A DNA stretch of 33,105 bases, taken from the NCBI GenBank assembly GCA_038496445.1, contig JALMLS010000045.1:1-33105 (forward strand), in the 5' to 3' direction. The DNA is from Trichosphaerium sp. ATCC 40318 (Eukaryota > Discosea > Flabellinia > Trichosidae). Below, in pieces: positions 20,478-29,201 of this stretch. The position numbers were made by a program, and so were the translations under genes. Below the pieces are notes generated by a model that worked only from the letters and a program-made list of their open reading frames with translations, was not told where the DNA came from and did not search any database. Every line of letters starts with the position of its first letter. The first letter of the stretch is position 1.

Positions 20478-21123
20478 ATGAATAGAGCCAACTTGGTTGT
20501 TACGTTTTTAAAGAGGAAGAACTGCTCGCTATGCGACAAAGCTATGGAGAAGCTTCAGATTGTTCAAAAGAAAGTAAGTGATTTTAAACCAGCTCTATGC
20601 TGTATTCTCTTATCCTGAACGCCTTGGAGTGCCCTAACAAACTATTAGCAACCTTTTGAGCTGAAAGAGGTAAATGTCGATGTAGCTCATTATAGAGTGC
20701 GTATAAGCGTTTAATACATTCACAAGCGATCAAGTTCATCGTTTAATCTGTTTTTTTTATCCTTTGCCGCAATAAGCGCGTTTGTAGGTTTGACATGTAC
20801 CTAACATTGTTGCATAGGTATGGGCGCGTCGTTACATGTTCGATGTGCCAGTTGCTTTGGTTGATGGCAAAGAAATCTTCCGCCATCATTGTGATACTGA
20901 CAGAACGCTAAGGGCACTACAAAAAGAGCGTGCACGCCTAGATAAAATTCACGCTGCGCTCAAAGGACACGAGAGCATTCTTTCCCAGAAAGACAAAGAA
21001 ACCGTCCTATCGCGACGTAATGTCATTGATCATGATATCAAAACAACACCAATTGAAGAAACAAGCGAAGAAGTTCGTGCTCATCTCACCCCAGAGCAAC
21101 TCGCACTCGAGGAGAAAAACTAG
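20478..21123 (+). CDS. glutaredoxin-like (DUF836-type) thioredoxin-fold protein
   Basis: Three exons (20478-20573, 20649-20696, 20818-21123) join in phase to 149 aa. The N-terminus reads VVTFLKRKNCSLCDKAMEKL: a beta strand, then a CxxC at C16/C19 and a helix. Later comes YMFDVPVALVDGKEIFRHH, with the cis-proline (VPV) and the final strand pair typical of DUF836/glutaredoxin-like proteins. An extended charged helical tail of about 65 aa (LQKERARLDKIHAALKGHE...LTPEQLALEEKN) exceeds the usual ~90-aa family length. The likely role is a small thiol-redox protein; the substrate is unknown. It begins 264 bp after PEX10 on the same strand. Confidence 0.75.
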
Positions 21124-21665
21124 ATACACAACTGGCAGCAAAAGAAACCAAAAAAAACAAGAATCGATCATTTGGATTATTGGTATTTTTTTTTTATTAT
21201 TTCAGGTTGTTCCGCTTGCTGTGTTGCTTCTACAATCAAAAAGGGGCACCAATAGCTTTTTTTTACAAGCAGAAGAGGAAAAAAAAGTGGTTCAATTGAA
21301 GTGTTTGTCCAAAATGTGATTATATGTACAGTTGTAATTACCTTAATTTGAAGCCTTTACGACTCCATGATCGTCTGTTTTATTGTACATGCTAGTGTTG
21401 TATTTTTTCACGTTGTGTTATTCTTTGTGAGTCTTTACACAAAGCTCCCTTTCAGGAAAAAATGAAAAATAGGAGTTGACATGAACGACTTCAATTTTCT
21501 TAGACTTCTCACCAATTTATACAATACCAGCGACAATACACGTGTTGTTACCCTATACCAGTGTTTCCATAAAAGTGTGAAACTATGCTTAGTAACGTCC
21601 AAGTTGTGAGTGTGTAGGTTTCAATTTCAACGTTCACGTTGTCGCATAGTCCCAGTAAATAACTG
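21124..21665. other. intergenic, no gene recognised
   Basis: These 542 bp separate the glutaredoxin-like gene from the LTR element. They are T-rich and presumably contain the 3' UTR. No credible exon, RNA gene or repeat was seen apart from the AACTG target copy at 21661-21665. Confidence 0.5.
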
Positions 21666-21859
21666 TGTAACGCTAAGAATTCCTATAGAACTCGGATAGA
21701 ATTCGTATGGAATTACTTGAGGAACTCTCAATGAGAAGTAGAAAATATATGAAATTTCCCATAAATTTCTATCTGTTTTCTATCAGTTATCTACTCTACT
21801 TAACTTGTAAATATTAATAAATTAGAACTTACATCAACCTCAACAACTGTTCCGTTACA
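21666..21859 (+). repeat. 5' LTR
   Basis: This is a 194-bp terminal repeat, TGTAACGCTAAG...CTGTTCCGTTACA, with short inverted ends and an AATAAA-like signal in its second half. It matches the right LTR at every base I compared. Confidence 0.95.
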
Positions 21860-21861
21860 TT

Positions 21862-21877
21862 TGGCGACACGATCTGA
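21862..21877 (+). other. primer-binding site of the LTR element
   Basis: TGGCGACACGATCTGA begins 2 nt after the left LTR. TGG is complementary to the CCA end of a tRNA, the standard arrangement. I cannot name the tRNA from memory. Confidence 0.6.
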
Positions 21878-22045
21878 TTTGATACCCTGTGGACCCTCCA
21901 ATTTGGAGATCTAAACGGATAAAATACTTTTGGAGATAAATACTTAAAGGCACATATCGTTGTAGGTTCGGTTAAATAAGCCTACCTGAATAGCTACGTT
22001 CTGTATGACATTAGAGTCCCTAAGAATTCTGCAAAATTAGAAATC

Positions 22046-23077
22046 ATGAGCAGACGAGGAAATCAAGAAAATAATCCACAGCGTAGACAGGTTCAGGCCG
22101 CTCCACAACAACCGCCACAACAACCGCCACAACAACCCGCCCCTCAACAACCAGACCCACAAACGCCTCCCGACACACCTCAGAAGTCTACACAATCAAG
22201 ACAAAGTGGAACACAAATTAGTGCTTATCAAACACGTTTGTTAAACAAATTGACACTGGCTTCAAAGGCAAAAGATGTGGTTAAGAAAAGAAGAAAACGA
22301 TCAGTTACACCCTCATTTGTCAACAAATTTGAGCAAATCAAGCGAAGGACCACTCAACAATCACAGTTATCTGAAGTAGAAAAACTGGCAGATATTTTAT
22401 CAAAGCCTAAAATCCCAGATGACTTACCGTTATTCTATGGAAATGGTGATGATGTTATGGCATGGTTGAGAGCTATGATGGCGTTTTCCGAAATATATGG
22501 TTGGCAAGATGAACAATGGTATCAGGCAATCACTTCTCATCTACGAGATGGCGCACTGAATACATGGTGTTGTTTACCTCCACACCAACGTGTCAATATT
22601 GACAGTGTCATTGCAGTATTGATTGACGGCTATGCAGAAGATGAACGCCCAGACAAAGCTATGGATCGCTTTGAATCAACCAAACAAGGATCTGATACCG
22701 TACAAAACTATTATGGCAGACTCAAAGGAAAAGCAATTGATGCCGACATGAACCCAACTACAAATCCAAATGATAGAAATACATTCATTCGAGTATTTAG
22801 AAGAGGGCTCAACAAGAACATAAGAGATAAAATTGATCATAAATTCTATGTGGATATTGCTGACATATTGGCGGATGCTAAGAAACAAGAACAAAAATTA
22901 AAAAGTCAACAGTCACAAGTTGTTAGCGCTATAAGCTCAACACAAGAACAAGAAGATATGATTACTAAAATGGCAGAGGCAGTGGTATTGGCACTTCAAA
23001 AATCGGAAAGATGTTATAGGAAGCACCCAAGTTTGGCTCCTAAGGGTTGGTCACCCGCTAATAGATCAAAAAACTAG
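22046..23077 (+). CDS. gag: LTR-element gag capsid protein
   Basis: This is an intact 343-aa frame. The N-terminal ~50 aa are Pro/Gln-rich and include a three-copy 12-bp repeat (22103-22138). Residues about 125-290 match the retrotransposon gag capsid domain: LPLFYGNGDDVMAWLRAMM, W...AITSHLRDGALNTWC, DRFESTKQGSDTVQNYYGRL, FIRVFRRGLNKNIRDKI. No CCHC zinc knuckle follows; the frame ends in a short basic tail. The protein would assemble virus-like particles. Its integrity, beside a wrecked pol, suggests selection or very recent loss. Confidence 0.85.
   Translation: MSRRGNQENNPQRRQVQAAPQQPPQQPPQQPAPQQPDPQTPPDTPQKSTQSRQSGTQISAYQTRLLNKLTLASKAKDVVKKRRKRSVTPSFVNKFEQIKRRTTQQSQLSEVEKLADILSKPKIPDDLPLFYGNGDDVMAWLRAMMAFSEIYGWQDEQWYQAITSHLRDGALNTWCCLPPHQRVNIDSVIAVLIDGYAEDERPDKAMDRFESTKQGSDTVQNYYGRLKGKAIDADMNPTTNPNDRNTFIRVFRRGLNKNIRDKIDHKFYVDIADILADAKKQEQKLKSQQSQVVSAISSTQEQEDMITKMAEAVVLALQKSERCYRKHPSLAPKGWSPANRSKN
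22103..22138 (+). repeat. 12-bp tandem repeat x3 in gag
   Basis: The unit CCACAACAACCG occurs three times (the last ending CCC). It encodes the PQQP repeats of the gag N-terminus. Confidence 0.85.
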
Positions 23078-23979
23078 ACTCAGGTGTTGGCTTGGGCTTA
23101 GCCAACATTTATATCATACAGCCCACTCAAACACGTGATGTTGATCCTAACCACGTGTTACTACCCAACCTCCTAAAAACAATAACCAGCTTGGCAATGG
23201 CTTTGGAAACAATCAACAAGTATTCTTATATTATTTTTGGCCAGAATGATAATTTGGATATTCGATTGAACGCTTTTATACTGGTTTTACACAGTTTTCC
23301 TTATGAAGTTTTTCTTGGCACTGTTTTGATTACAAACCTTGGCGGAACACAAGATGCTAACAAGTCAAAATGGATAGTTCAAGGCAGGTCAGGTATCGTT
23401 GAAATACTCTTTGTGTGCAGGCAACATCATTGGGCAAACTCTGTTTGTACTATTTTACTTGCCACATTCAATATGAGTTATTTGACAAGCAAAACGCTCC
23501 ACAACAATCGTTACCAGTGCTTCAACCAGTTTAAAACTTTGGTTGTGCTATCTATACTTATGGACAAATCCTTGGAGGAAGTCTCAGATGATTTTATGTC
23601 AATTATTCAGCCTGATCAGCTGTATAAGCTTCCGAAACTCCTTGGTTATTTGCACGATGTCTTTGCAGTTGGAAAGAAACCTGGACATATATTAACAGTC
23701 AAGAACAGGATCAAAGTACCTGGAGATGTCGTATCATTCCATATTACACCTTACCAAGTTTCGCTTAACGATGCAGACATAATTATTGAAGAAAACACTG
23801 AAAGCATGCTAAAGAATGGTGTCATTCGACCTTTTGAGTCAGAATGTGCGACGGTGGTGTCAGTACCAAAATCAGATGGTACTTTACGATTTTTTTTTTG
23901 TGGATTACAGAGTTATTCAAATGCCTATCCGCTAAACATACGTGGACCAATCTTTTCAAAGATTGATCGTTCATTTTGA
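23078..23979 (+). pseudogene. LTR-element pol remnant (protease-like and RT N-terminus)
   Basis: The open frame from 23092 (no ATG) contains a weak protease-like stretch (FLGTVLITNLGGTQD). It then has the entry to a Ty3/Gypsy RT: LLGYLHDVFAV, PYQVSLNDADIIIEE, MLKNGVIRPFESECATVVSVPKSDGTLRFF, AYPLNI, FSKIDRSF. It ends before the YxDD catalytic motif. The T9 run near 23890 may hold an indel. RNase H and integrase are absent before the right LTR. It sits in a different frame from gag. Confidence 0.75.
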
Positions 23980-24144
23980 TATTGGCTTATTTGGTTTCTA
24001 TGGCAATGATGTTGATGTTCACTTGTATAACAAGGTTGGAACTTATGAAATTAACTGCATCTCAACATTTAAAAGCTCACAACTCTTTGTTACGCTTGGT
24101 CAAATGCAACAATTGATCACTACTTACTTATATCAAACCTCTTT

Positions 24145-24157
24145 AAGGGGGGAGGAA
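24145..24157 (+). other. internal second copy of the polypurine tract
   Basis: AAGGGGGGAGGAA at 24145-24157 is identical to the tract abutting the right LTR (24306-24318) and lies 161 bp upstream of it. Confidence 0.75.
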
Positions 24158-24305
24158 TCTGGAGACATCTACCTCGGACACAATGAACATTAGACTAGGT
24201 GGATATGTTACAAAAGAGAACTGAAAACAACATTGAAGTTTACAATTTGGACAACAACCTCATGCGATTACCTTTCCAATCAAATATTCAAGAAAACTCT
24301 CTTTC

Positions 24306-24318
24306 AAGGGGGGAGGAA
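24306..24318 (+). other. polypurine tract (plus-strand primer)
   Basis: AAGGGGGGAGGAA directly precedes the TGTAAC start of the right LTR, the position required for plus-strand priming. Confidence 0.85.
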
Positions 24319-24512
24319 TGTAACGCTAAGAATTCCTATAGAACTCGGATAGAATTCGTATGGAATTACTTGAGGAACTCTCAATGAGAAGTAGAAAATA
24401 TATGAAATTTCCCATAAATTTCTATCTGTTTTCTATCAGTTATCTACTCTACTTAACTTGTAAATATTAATAAATTAGAACTTACATCAACCTCAACAAC
24501 TGTTCCGTTACA
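24319..24512 (+). repeat. 3' LTR
   Basis: This is a 194-bp repeat that reads identically to 21666-21859 and is followed by the target duplication AACTG (24513-24517). Confidence 0.95.
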
Positions 24513-25169
24513 AACTGGTTATTCGGCTTTGTAGTTTAGTTGAACTAACTTCGTTTGGTTGACAAAAGAATGTAAACAGCGCTTACACGTACAATACCTG
24601 AACATAATATCATTGCTACTGTTCAAAGGGTTAATAAAGTGTTCGGAAAATATTATGCGGAATTCAATTGCAAGAAAACCGATTAGCCACGTGTTTTTAG
24701 TTATATGCCATTTGCTTTTATTTATAGATTTGACAATAACTAGAATACAACGCCAGGTTTGTATGTAGTAGTTTAATACATGTATTGTAGCATTATCTGA
24801 TGGATTCTCGATTGTAACAACCAGAAATTCTCCAATAGAATACTCTTGGCGTAAATCTAAGTGAACTCTACGAAGAGTTTAGCTATTGCACAAAACTCCA
24901 CAAGAGTTCTACATCGTGTGAGGCACAACTCATCACTTTTAAAGCGGAGCCTTCCGGCAGCTTGTAGACGCATTGAATCCTTGTTTGCTAAGATCAAGCA
25001 CTGCTCCGGAACCGGAACTGACCTTAAACCTCCGTGTTATTTACTATGATGAATCAAAAATGACCGTGATAATCCAGATATCTCTCTTTACTTTAGAAAC
25101 TGAAGCGGAGTTCTTAAGTGGTTGTGTTGTGATGAGAACTGACTTATTTTTTACTTTCACAAAAAGATC
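24513..25169. other. intergenic, no gene recognised
   Basis: This 657-bp stretch begins with the AACTG target copy. Several short open frames exist on the plus strand, but none has protein-like composition or a splice-supported extension. Confidence 0.45.
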
Positions 25170-25502
25170 ATGAGCGTTAAAGGTCGTGCTGTAGTTTATC
25201 GGCCTAGTCCAACGACACCTGTATCAGGGAGACTGCCAATGCTATTTGAGTTCAAAATAAATAAGTTGGTATGTTTAGCAATGTATTTTTGTTATTACGC
25301 CACAAGACATTTTCGCTAATATGAAACTAGTGTCCACTCTACTTCTGTGAGACAGGATGGAAGTTACGAAGCTCTCCCACGTCCTTTAAGAATAAAGAAT
25401 TTAGCTGCAAGCGGCGTTCCCTTCGCCGAAGACTCAGTATACTGTTTGATGGCACTAAAACGACTAATGGCAAAAAATCACGTGATAAAAGAATGGAGAT
25501 AA
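25170..25502 (+). CDS. small two-exon gene, unknown (~81 aa)
   Basis: Exon 1 (25170-25268) encodes MSVKGRAVVYRPSPTTPV... and ends at a strong donor (TTG|GTATGT). Exon 2 (25356-25502) begins after TTCTGTGAGACAG and reads DGSYEALPRPLRIKNLAASG... then VYCLMALKRL and a TAA stop. The join is in phase (81 aa). The second exon has a balanced, helical-looking composition. No family was recognised. An alternative acceptor at 25330 gives a different frame that looks less protein-like. Confidence 0.45.
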
Positions 25503-25663
25503 CCTTCGTAACTTTGCGGTAACACACTGCCGTAGATGTAAATAAACTGCTTGTACATACATTTTGACCATACTTGATGAAATTGTGTCACATATGCGAC
25601 AAGTGATATTTGAGGACATTGAATGTATTTAGTTACAGGTATTCTTTTTTTCTTGTTGTTTAT

Positions 25664-27345
25664 TTACACAGCCTCTTCTTCTTTATCAACATAAGTTACA
25701 TTTTCTCCTTTTTTAGGCGCCGCGAATATCTCATCAAATGCAACCCAATCTTTTCTCGTGAATACTGTGTACTCATGGTCCGGACATATCTCTTTTGTAA
25801 CAGCTCTAACCTCCGTCCAAGGCAAAGGAATATATTGTACAAGCAATGTCCTTTCGCCTCTATCTCTTGCTTTAAACACTCGTGTGACATCTTCTACTGT
25901 ATAATACCGATAAGCATCACGTTCTTTATATGATTGCAACGTACACGTGAAGCATGCAACACTGAGGTTCTGTTTAAAAGTTGCTTTTAAAGCTGCCTTT
26001 AATAGCTTGCGCGAAGTAAAAGCTATATTGTTGTAATAAGAAAACTCTGACGCCCACCACTCTATCACAATCAGTCAATAAAAAATGTCACTCTAATTTA
26101 ACAGTACCAATTATATCACTCAGCCTCATATCTCTTCCACCTTCAGGAGCTATAAAGTAAAGATATATGTCTCTAATCTTTCGTTGAACATCCCTACCTC
26201 TCTAAATATCCTCATTAGAATTTGTATATTGAGAAAAACCTGAGTGTACATGATAGTCGTGTACAAAGTTATTAAACTCAAGAAATCCTGAGAAATCACG
26301 TAAAGTTGCTTTACCCTACCAATAAAAGTAAGGATAATTAGTTATTACTAGCTTTTTGTGTACACCAGATAGTTGGAAGGCACCGTCTATATATACACCT
26401 GCTTTTTTCACGTTTGGACGTCCAAGTCGTTGCAGCCCAAGCTTAAAAACATTAACTGTTTCTATTGGTTTTGGTGAAAGGTTTAATTTTATCTTTTTTG
26501 GCGCTTCGGCTTCTTTTTCTTCAGCTTCTGCAGCTGTTGAATCTTCAGTTTCTTCTTCAACGTTAGTGGCTTCATCCTTTTTGTGTTCATTGACATCTTG
26601 GGTAGTTTGAATATCATTTTCTTCTGTAACTTGTTCAACGTTTTCACGTGCTTCTTCCGAACTGACATTAACTTCGTTACTGTTTTCATCATTGCTTTCC
26701 TCTTGGTTAACAGATTTATTTTCTTCTGTAGGCTCTGAATTTGTATCAGCCTCTTTATCTTCGGAAGATACCCTATCTAATAGTGATCTATTAATACGAG
26801 CATACGCGCACCACGTGCCTGGACGAAGCGTTTTATTGTACTCTTCAATAGAACTAAAAACAGGAACATAGTGCGTCTTCTCAGATTCTACACCGACAAC
26901 TTGTTTGTCGTCTTGCACTGGAACAAGCCATCTCAACAAAGTGTCAATTATTTAATGTGCCATGTTGTTAATTACGTTGCACGTGAGTTCATAGCTTCTA
27001 TGAACGCCAGTTTACGAAACTGACTGTACGTCTTTGATGTAGGTTTGTCTCTGCGAATCTAAAGACGGCAAGTGTTATTTAATGATCTCACGATCCTAAA
27101 TACGCACAATATTCCATCTATGAACGACCTTAGGCCAGTTTGGAGTTTTTCCATTTCTCGTGATACCTTTTGCTTTTAAAAGCCTCCTATTGCTATCCTC
27201 GTCAAAACTTTTGCGTATTTCCATGTGTCTGGTAGATTGTTTGTGTGTCTGGCGCGTACGCAGTACTATTTTCGTTAAAACACTCTATACAACGTATATA
27301 CGAACCATTGTGTGATTTAGCGCCATAGGCAGCAGACTTCAACAT
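25664..27345 (-). CDS. unknown conserved-looking protein with acidic central region (441-468 aa)
   Basis: Exons 27224-27108 (or 27345-27306 plus 27265-27108), 27058-26976, 26931-26364, 26315-26250, 26201-26108 and 26061-25664 join in phase. The ATG at 27224 gives 441 aa; an optional first exon from ATG 27345 adds 27. The introns are strikingly uniform (49, 44, 48, 48 and 46 nt). The N-terminus is basic (KTPNWPKVVHRWN). Then comes WLVPVQ...YVPVFSSIEEYNKTLRPGTWCAYARINR, an acidic low-complexity stretch rich in Glu/Asn/Ser (about residues 120-200), and a folded C-terminal half (GLQRLGRPNVKK, FSGFLEFNNFVHDYHRG, DIYLYFIAPEGGRDMRLSDIIEWW). I do not recognise the family. The acidic linker suggests a nuclear or scaffolding protein, but this is weak. 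It is divergent from the epimerase gene 110 bp away. Confidence 0.65.
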
Positions 27346-27455
27346 GATAGCTACGAATCACAGTAAACCCAGACGTCAAATGAAGTCTTGACTTGACACA
27401 CAATCAACAACTCTGCGGAGCACACGTATCAAGAATACTGAATCCATCACAGTTA
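27346..27455. promoter_or_regulatory. 110-bp bidirectional promoter region
   Basis: This lies between the ATG at 27345 (minus strand) and the epimerase ATG at 27456 (plus strand). No defined motif was recognised. Confidence 0.4.
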
Positions 27456-28966
27456 ATGTCAACCTTCAAAATAAATAAAACATCGTTTAAAATAAACGAT
27501 AAGCAATACACACGCATTACACTTGAAAACGGAGGTACATCAACGAATTTAAGCTAAAATGACTTATTGGTAGGTGCTGGCGCGTATGTGACGCTTGTAC
27601 CCGAGGTAGGTGGCGCTGTAGAGCAAATTTGTTTACCAAACAACGAAAAACTTTTTACGTAAGTACACTGTACACCAAACAATGGGTTAACTCTAATGAA
27701 TTCTTTAAGATTGCTTGCTGCTCCAAATAAGAGGTAAATCACAAAAGAAAAAGTCGTACAACATTGTCGGTCTGTTTACAACCCTCAGTGATGGTAAAAC
27801 ACCTCTGAACAAGGCCTGGATAGATGACTACGCATCTTCATGGAAAGGTAGCATGCTCATGCCTTGGCAGAATAGGATAAGGGATGGCACGTGATTAATT
27901 TTGTTTTACGAATTAGGAAAACGATCGCTAACAATACTAAAGGAAAATACTCTTGGAGAGGTCAATGTACTTAAGCTGTGCGAAAATACATTGTGCTTAT
28001 TTTTAAACTAGCATACACATTACCTGTTAATGAAACGCCACGCAATTGCGCTTTGCATGGTCTGTTGTTTGACGCACCTATGACAGTAACAAAAGAAGTA
28101 AATAAATCCTATTTAGAACTAATTAACTCGCTCATTACTATTGTAGGTCGCAGACGATAAAGCAGCAAAAGTATGCCTCACTTACGAATTTGATAACAAC
28201 CCTGGCTATCCATGGAAGGTATGCTAAAGGACGTTGATACCACATCTTAATATGGGTAAAGGTGCAAGTTTCAATTCTATACACTCTAGACGCAGCTGGA
28301 TTTAAGTGTGAAATGTGGGGCGTTAATCAATCCGAATCATGTGCTCCATTTGCATGTGGTTGGCACCCATATTTTGCACTTAGTAGCGCTGATACGGTTG
28401 ACAAATGCAGTCTTAAGCTCCAAAATTGTAGGTTTGATATCGATTGTTTGTTTTAATCTAACAAGTTTAGGCGAGGAAACAATTGCAGACAAGCAATTAT
28501 GCCCTACGTCTTCAAAAAACCACCCTGGATTTGATTGCAGTATAAAAGACCTAAAATTGGATACTGCGTTTCGCATTGGTAGGTGGAATAGAACGTAGTA
28601 TAATAGCATCTAACATTTGCAGGAAAATTTTCTATTTCGGACCCAGTTACCGTCTCAGAAGTATGCATATCGTTGTTTTAGTGGTATTCCATTAACGTAT
28701 CTTAGGCACTCACTGCATCACCAATACCATCAAAGTGCAGCACTACGCGGGTTGCTGGTCCTGGTGCAACAATTGCCTTGTGGCAAGATACATCATTCCC
28801 CTTTGTACAAATCTACACACCGGATGATCGCACTTGTATAGCCATTGAACCAACGTCAGGGCCTCCAAACTCGTTTAATGTTCCAGAAAACGAAGAACAA
28901 TACTTTGTATTGAAAAAGAAGGCAGGTACCACATTCTACGGATCTTTTGGAGTTCGCCTTGAATAA
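27456..28966 (+). CDS. aldose 1-epimerase (mutarotase) family protein
   Basis: Eleven exons (27456-27534, 27574-27658, 27710-27733, 27789-27890, 27917-27966, 28012-28097, 28147-28218, 28262-28427, 28471-28578, 28623-28660, 28706-28966) join in phase to 356 aa, the usual family length. Hallmarks in order: VTLVPEVGGAVEQI, MPWQNRIRDG (91-96), LPVNETPRNCALHG with H129, CGWHPYF with H201, and IAIEPTSGPPNSFN with E318. These match the active-site histidines and catalytic glutamate of galactose mutarotases. It interconverts alpha and beta anomers of aldohexoses in the cytosol; a hexose-6-phosphate 1-epimerase role is possible. The fourth intron is only 26 nt. Without it the frame stops at once, so it or a nearby alternative must be removed. 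Confidence 0.9.
27891..27916 (+). other. 26-nt candidate intron
   Basis: GTGATT...ACGAATTAG begins with GT, ends with AG and restores the epimerase frame exactly. The longer GT-AG alternative ending at ...ACTAAAG (52 nt, with a better branch site, GCTAAC) gives the wrong phase. Confidence 0.5.
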
Positions 28967-29183
28967 AATAACTTATTTCACATTTGGCACGTGGGGTTTT
29001 TTTTGTGAACGCTTTTGCCACACTTTCATCCCCGCACCAAAAGCACAACAAATAAACTCTTCGAAGAAGCAAAATTAGCGCGGTTTCCGTGACTACTGTT
29101 GACTATTGTGTCGTGCAAAGAATTGTAATTTACATAATTTTTTTGTCTGTCTGGAATTGCGTACTGCTCTACAACAAACGTTA

Positions 29184-29199
29184 CGTAGCTCGAGCTACG
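29184..29199. repeat. 16-nt perfect palindrome just upstream of the SNF2-gene ATG
   Basis: CGTAGCTCGAGCTACG is self-complementary over its full length and ends 2 nt before the ATG at 29202. It could be a dimeric factor site or a 5'-leader hairpin; the length is also within chance for a 33-kb window. Confidence 0.8.
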
Positions 29200-29201
29200 A
29201 T

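Larger units (their letters stand above)
21666..24512 (+). mobile_element. defective Ty3/Gypsy-like LTR retrotransposon, 2.85 kb
   Basis: 194-bp LTRs at 21666-21859 and 24319-24512 read identically by eye, begin TGTAAC and end GTTACA. They are flanked by the 5-bp target duplication AACTG (21661-21665 and 24513-24517). A primer-binding site lies just inside the left LTR, and a polypurine tract (AAGGGGGGAGGAA) immediately precedes the right LTR. The interior has an intact gag frame and only fragments of protease and the RT N-terminus. The RT core, RNase H and integrase are missing. Identical LTRs imply a very recent insertion, so a partner element must have supplied enzymes in trans. Confidence 0.93.

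Noticed and set aside
23980-24300. Short ORFs after the pol remnant as coding sequence
   Set aside because: No RT, RNase H or integrase motif is readable. They look like scrambled remnant before the polypurine tract.
24861-25170. A possible tRNA or structured RNA (GC-richer patch near 24945-25030)
   Set aside because: No cloverleaf with matched acceptor stem and T-loop could be folded by eye.
26203-26208. In-frame TAG in the unknown minus-strand gene, hinting at a variant genetic code
   Set aside because: A 48-nt intron (26202-26249) removes it in phase. TAA, TAG and TGA all serve as ordinary stops in other genes of the window.
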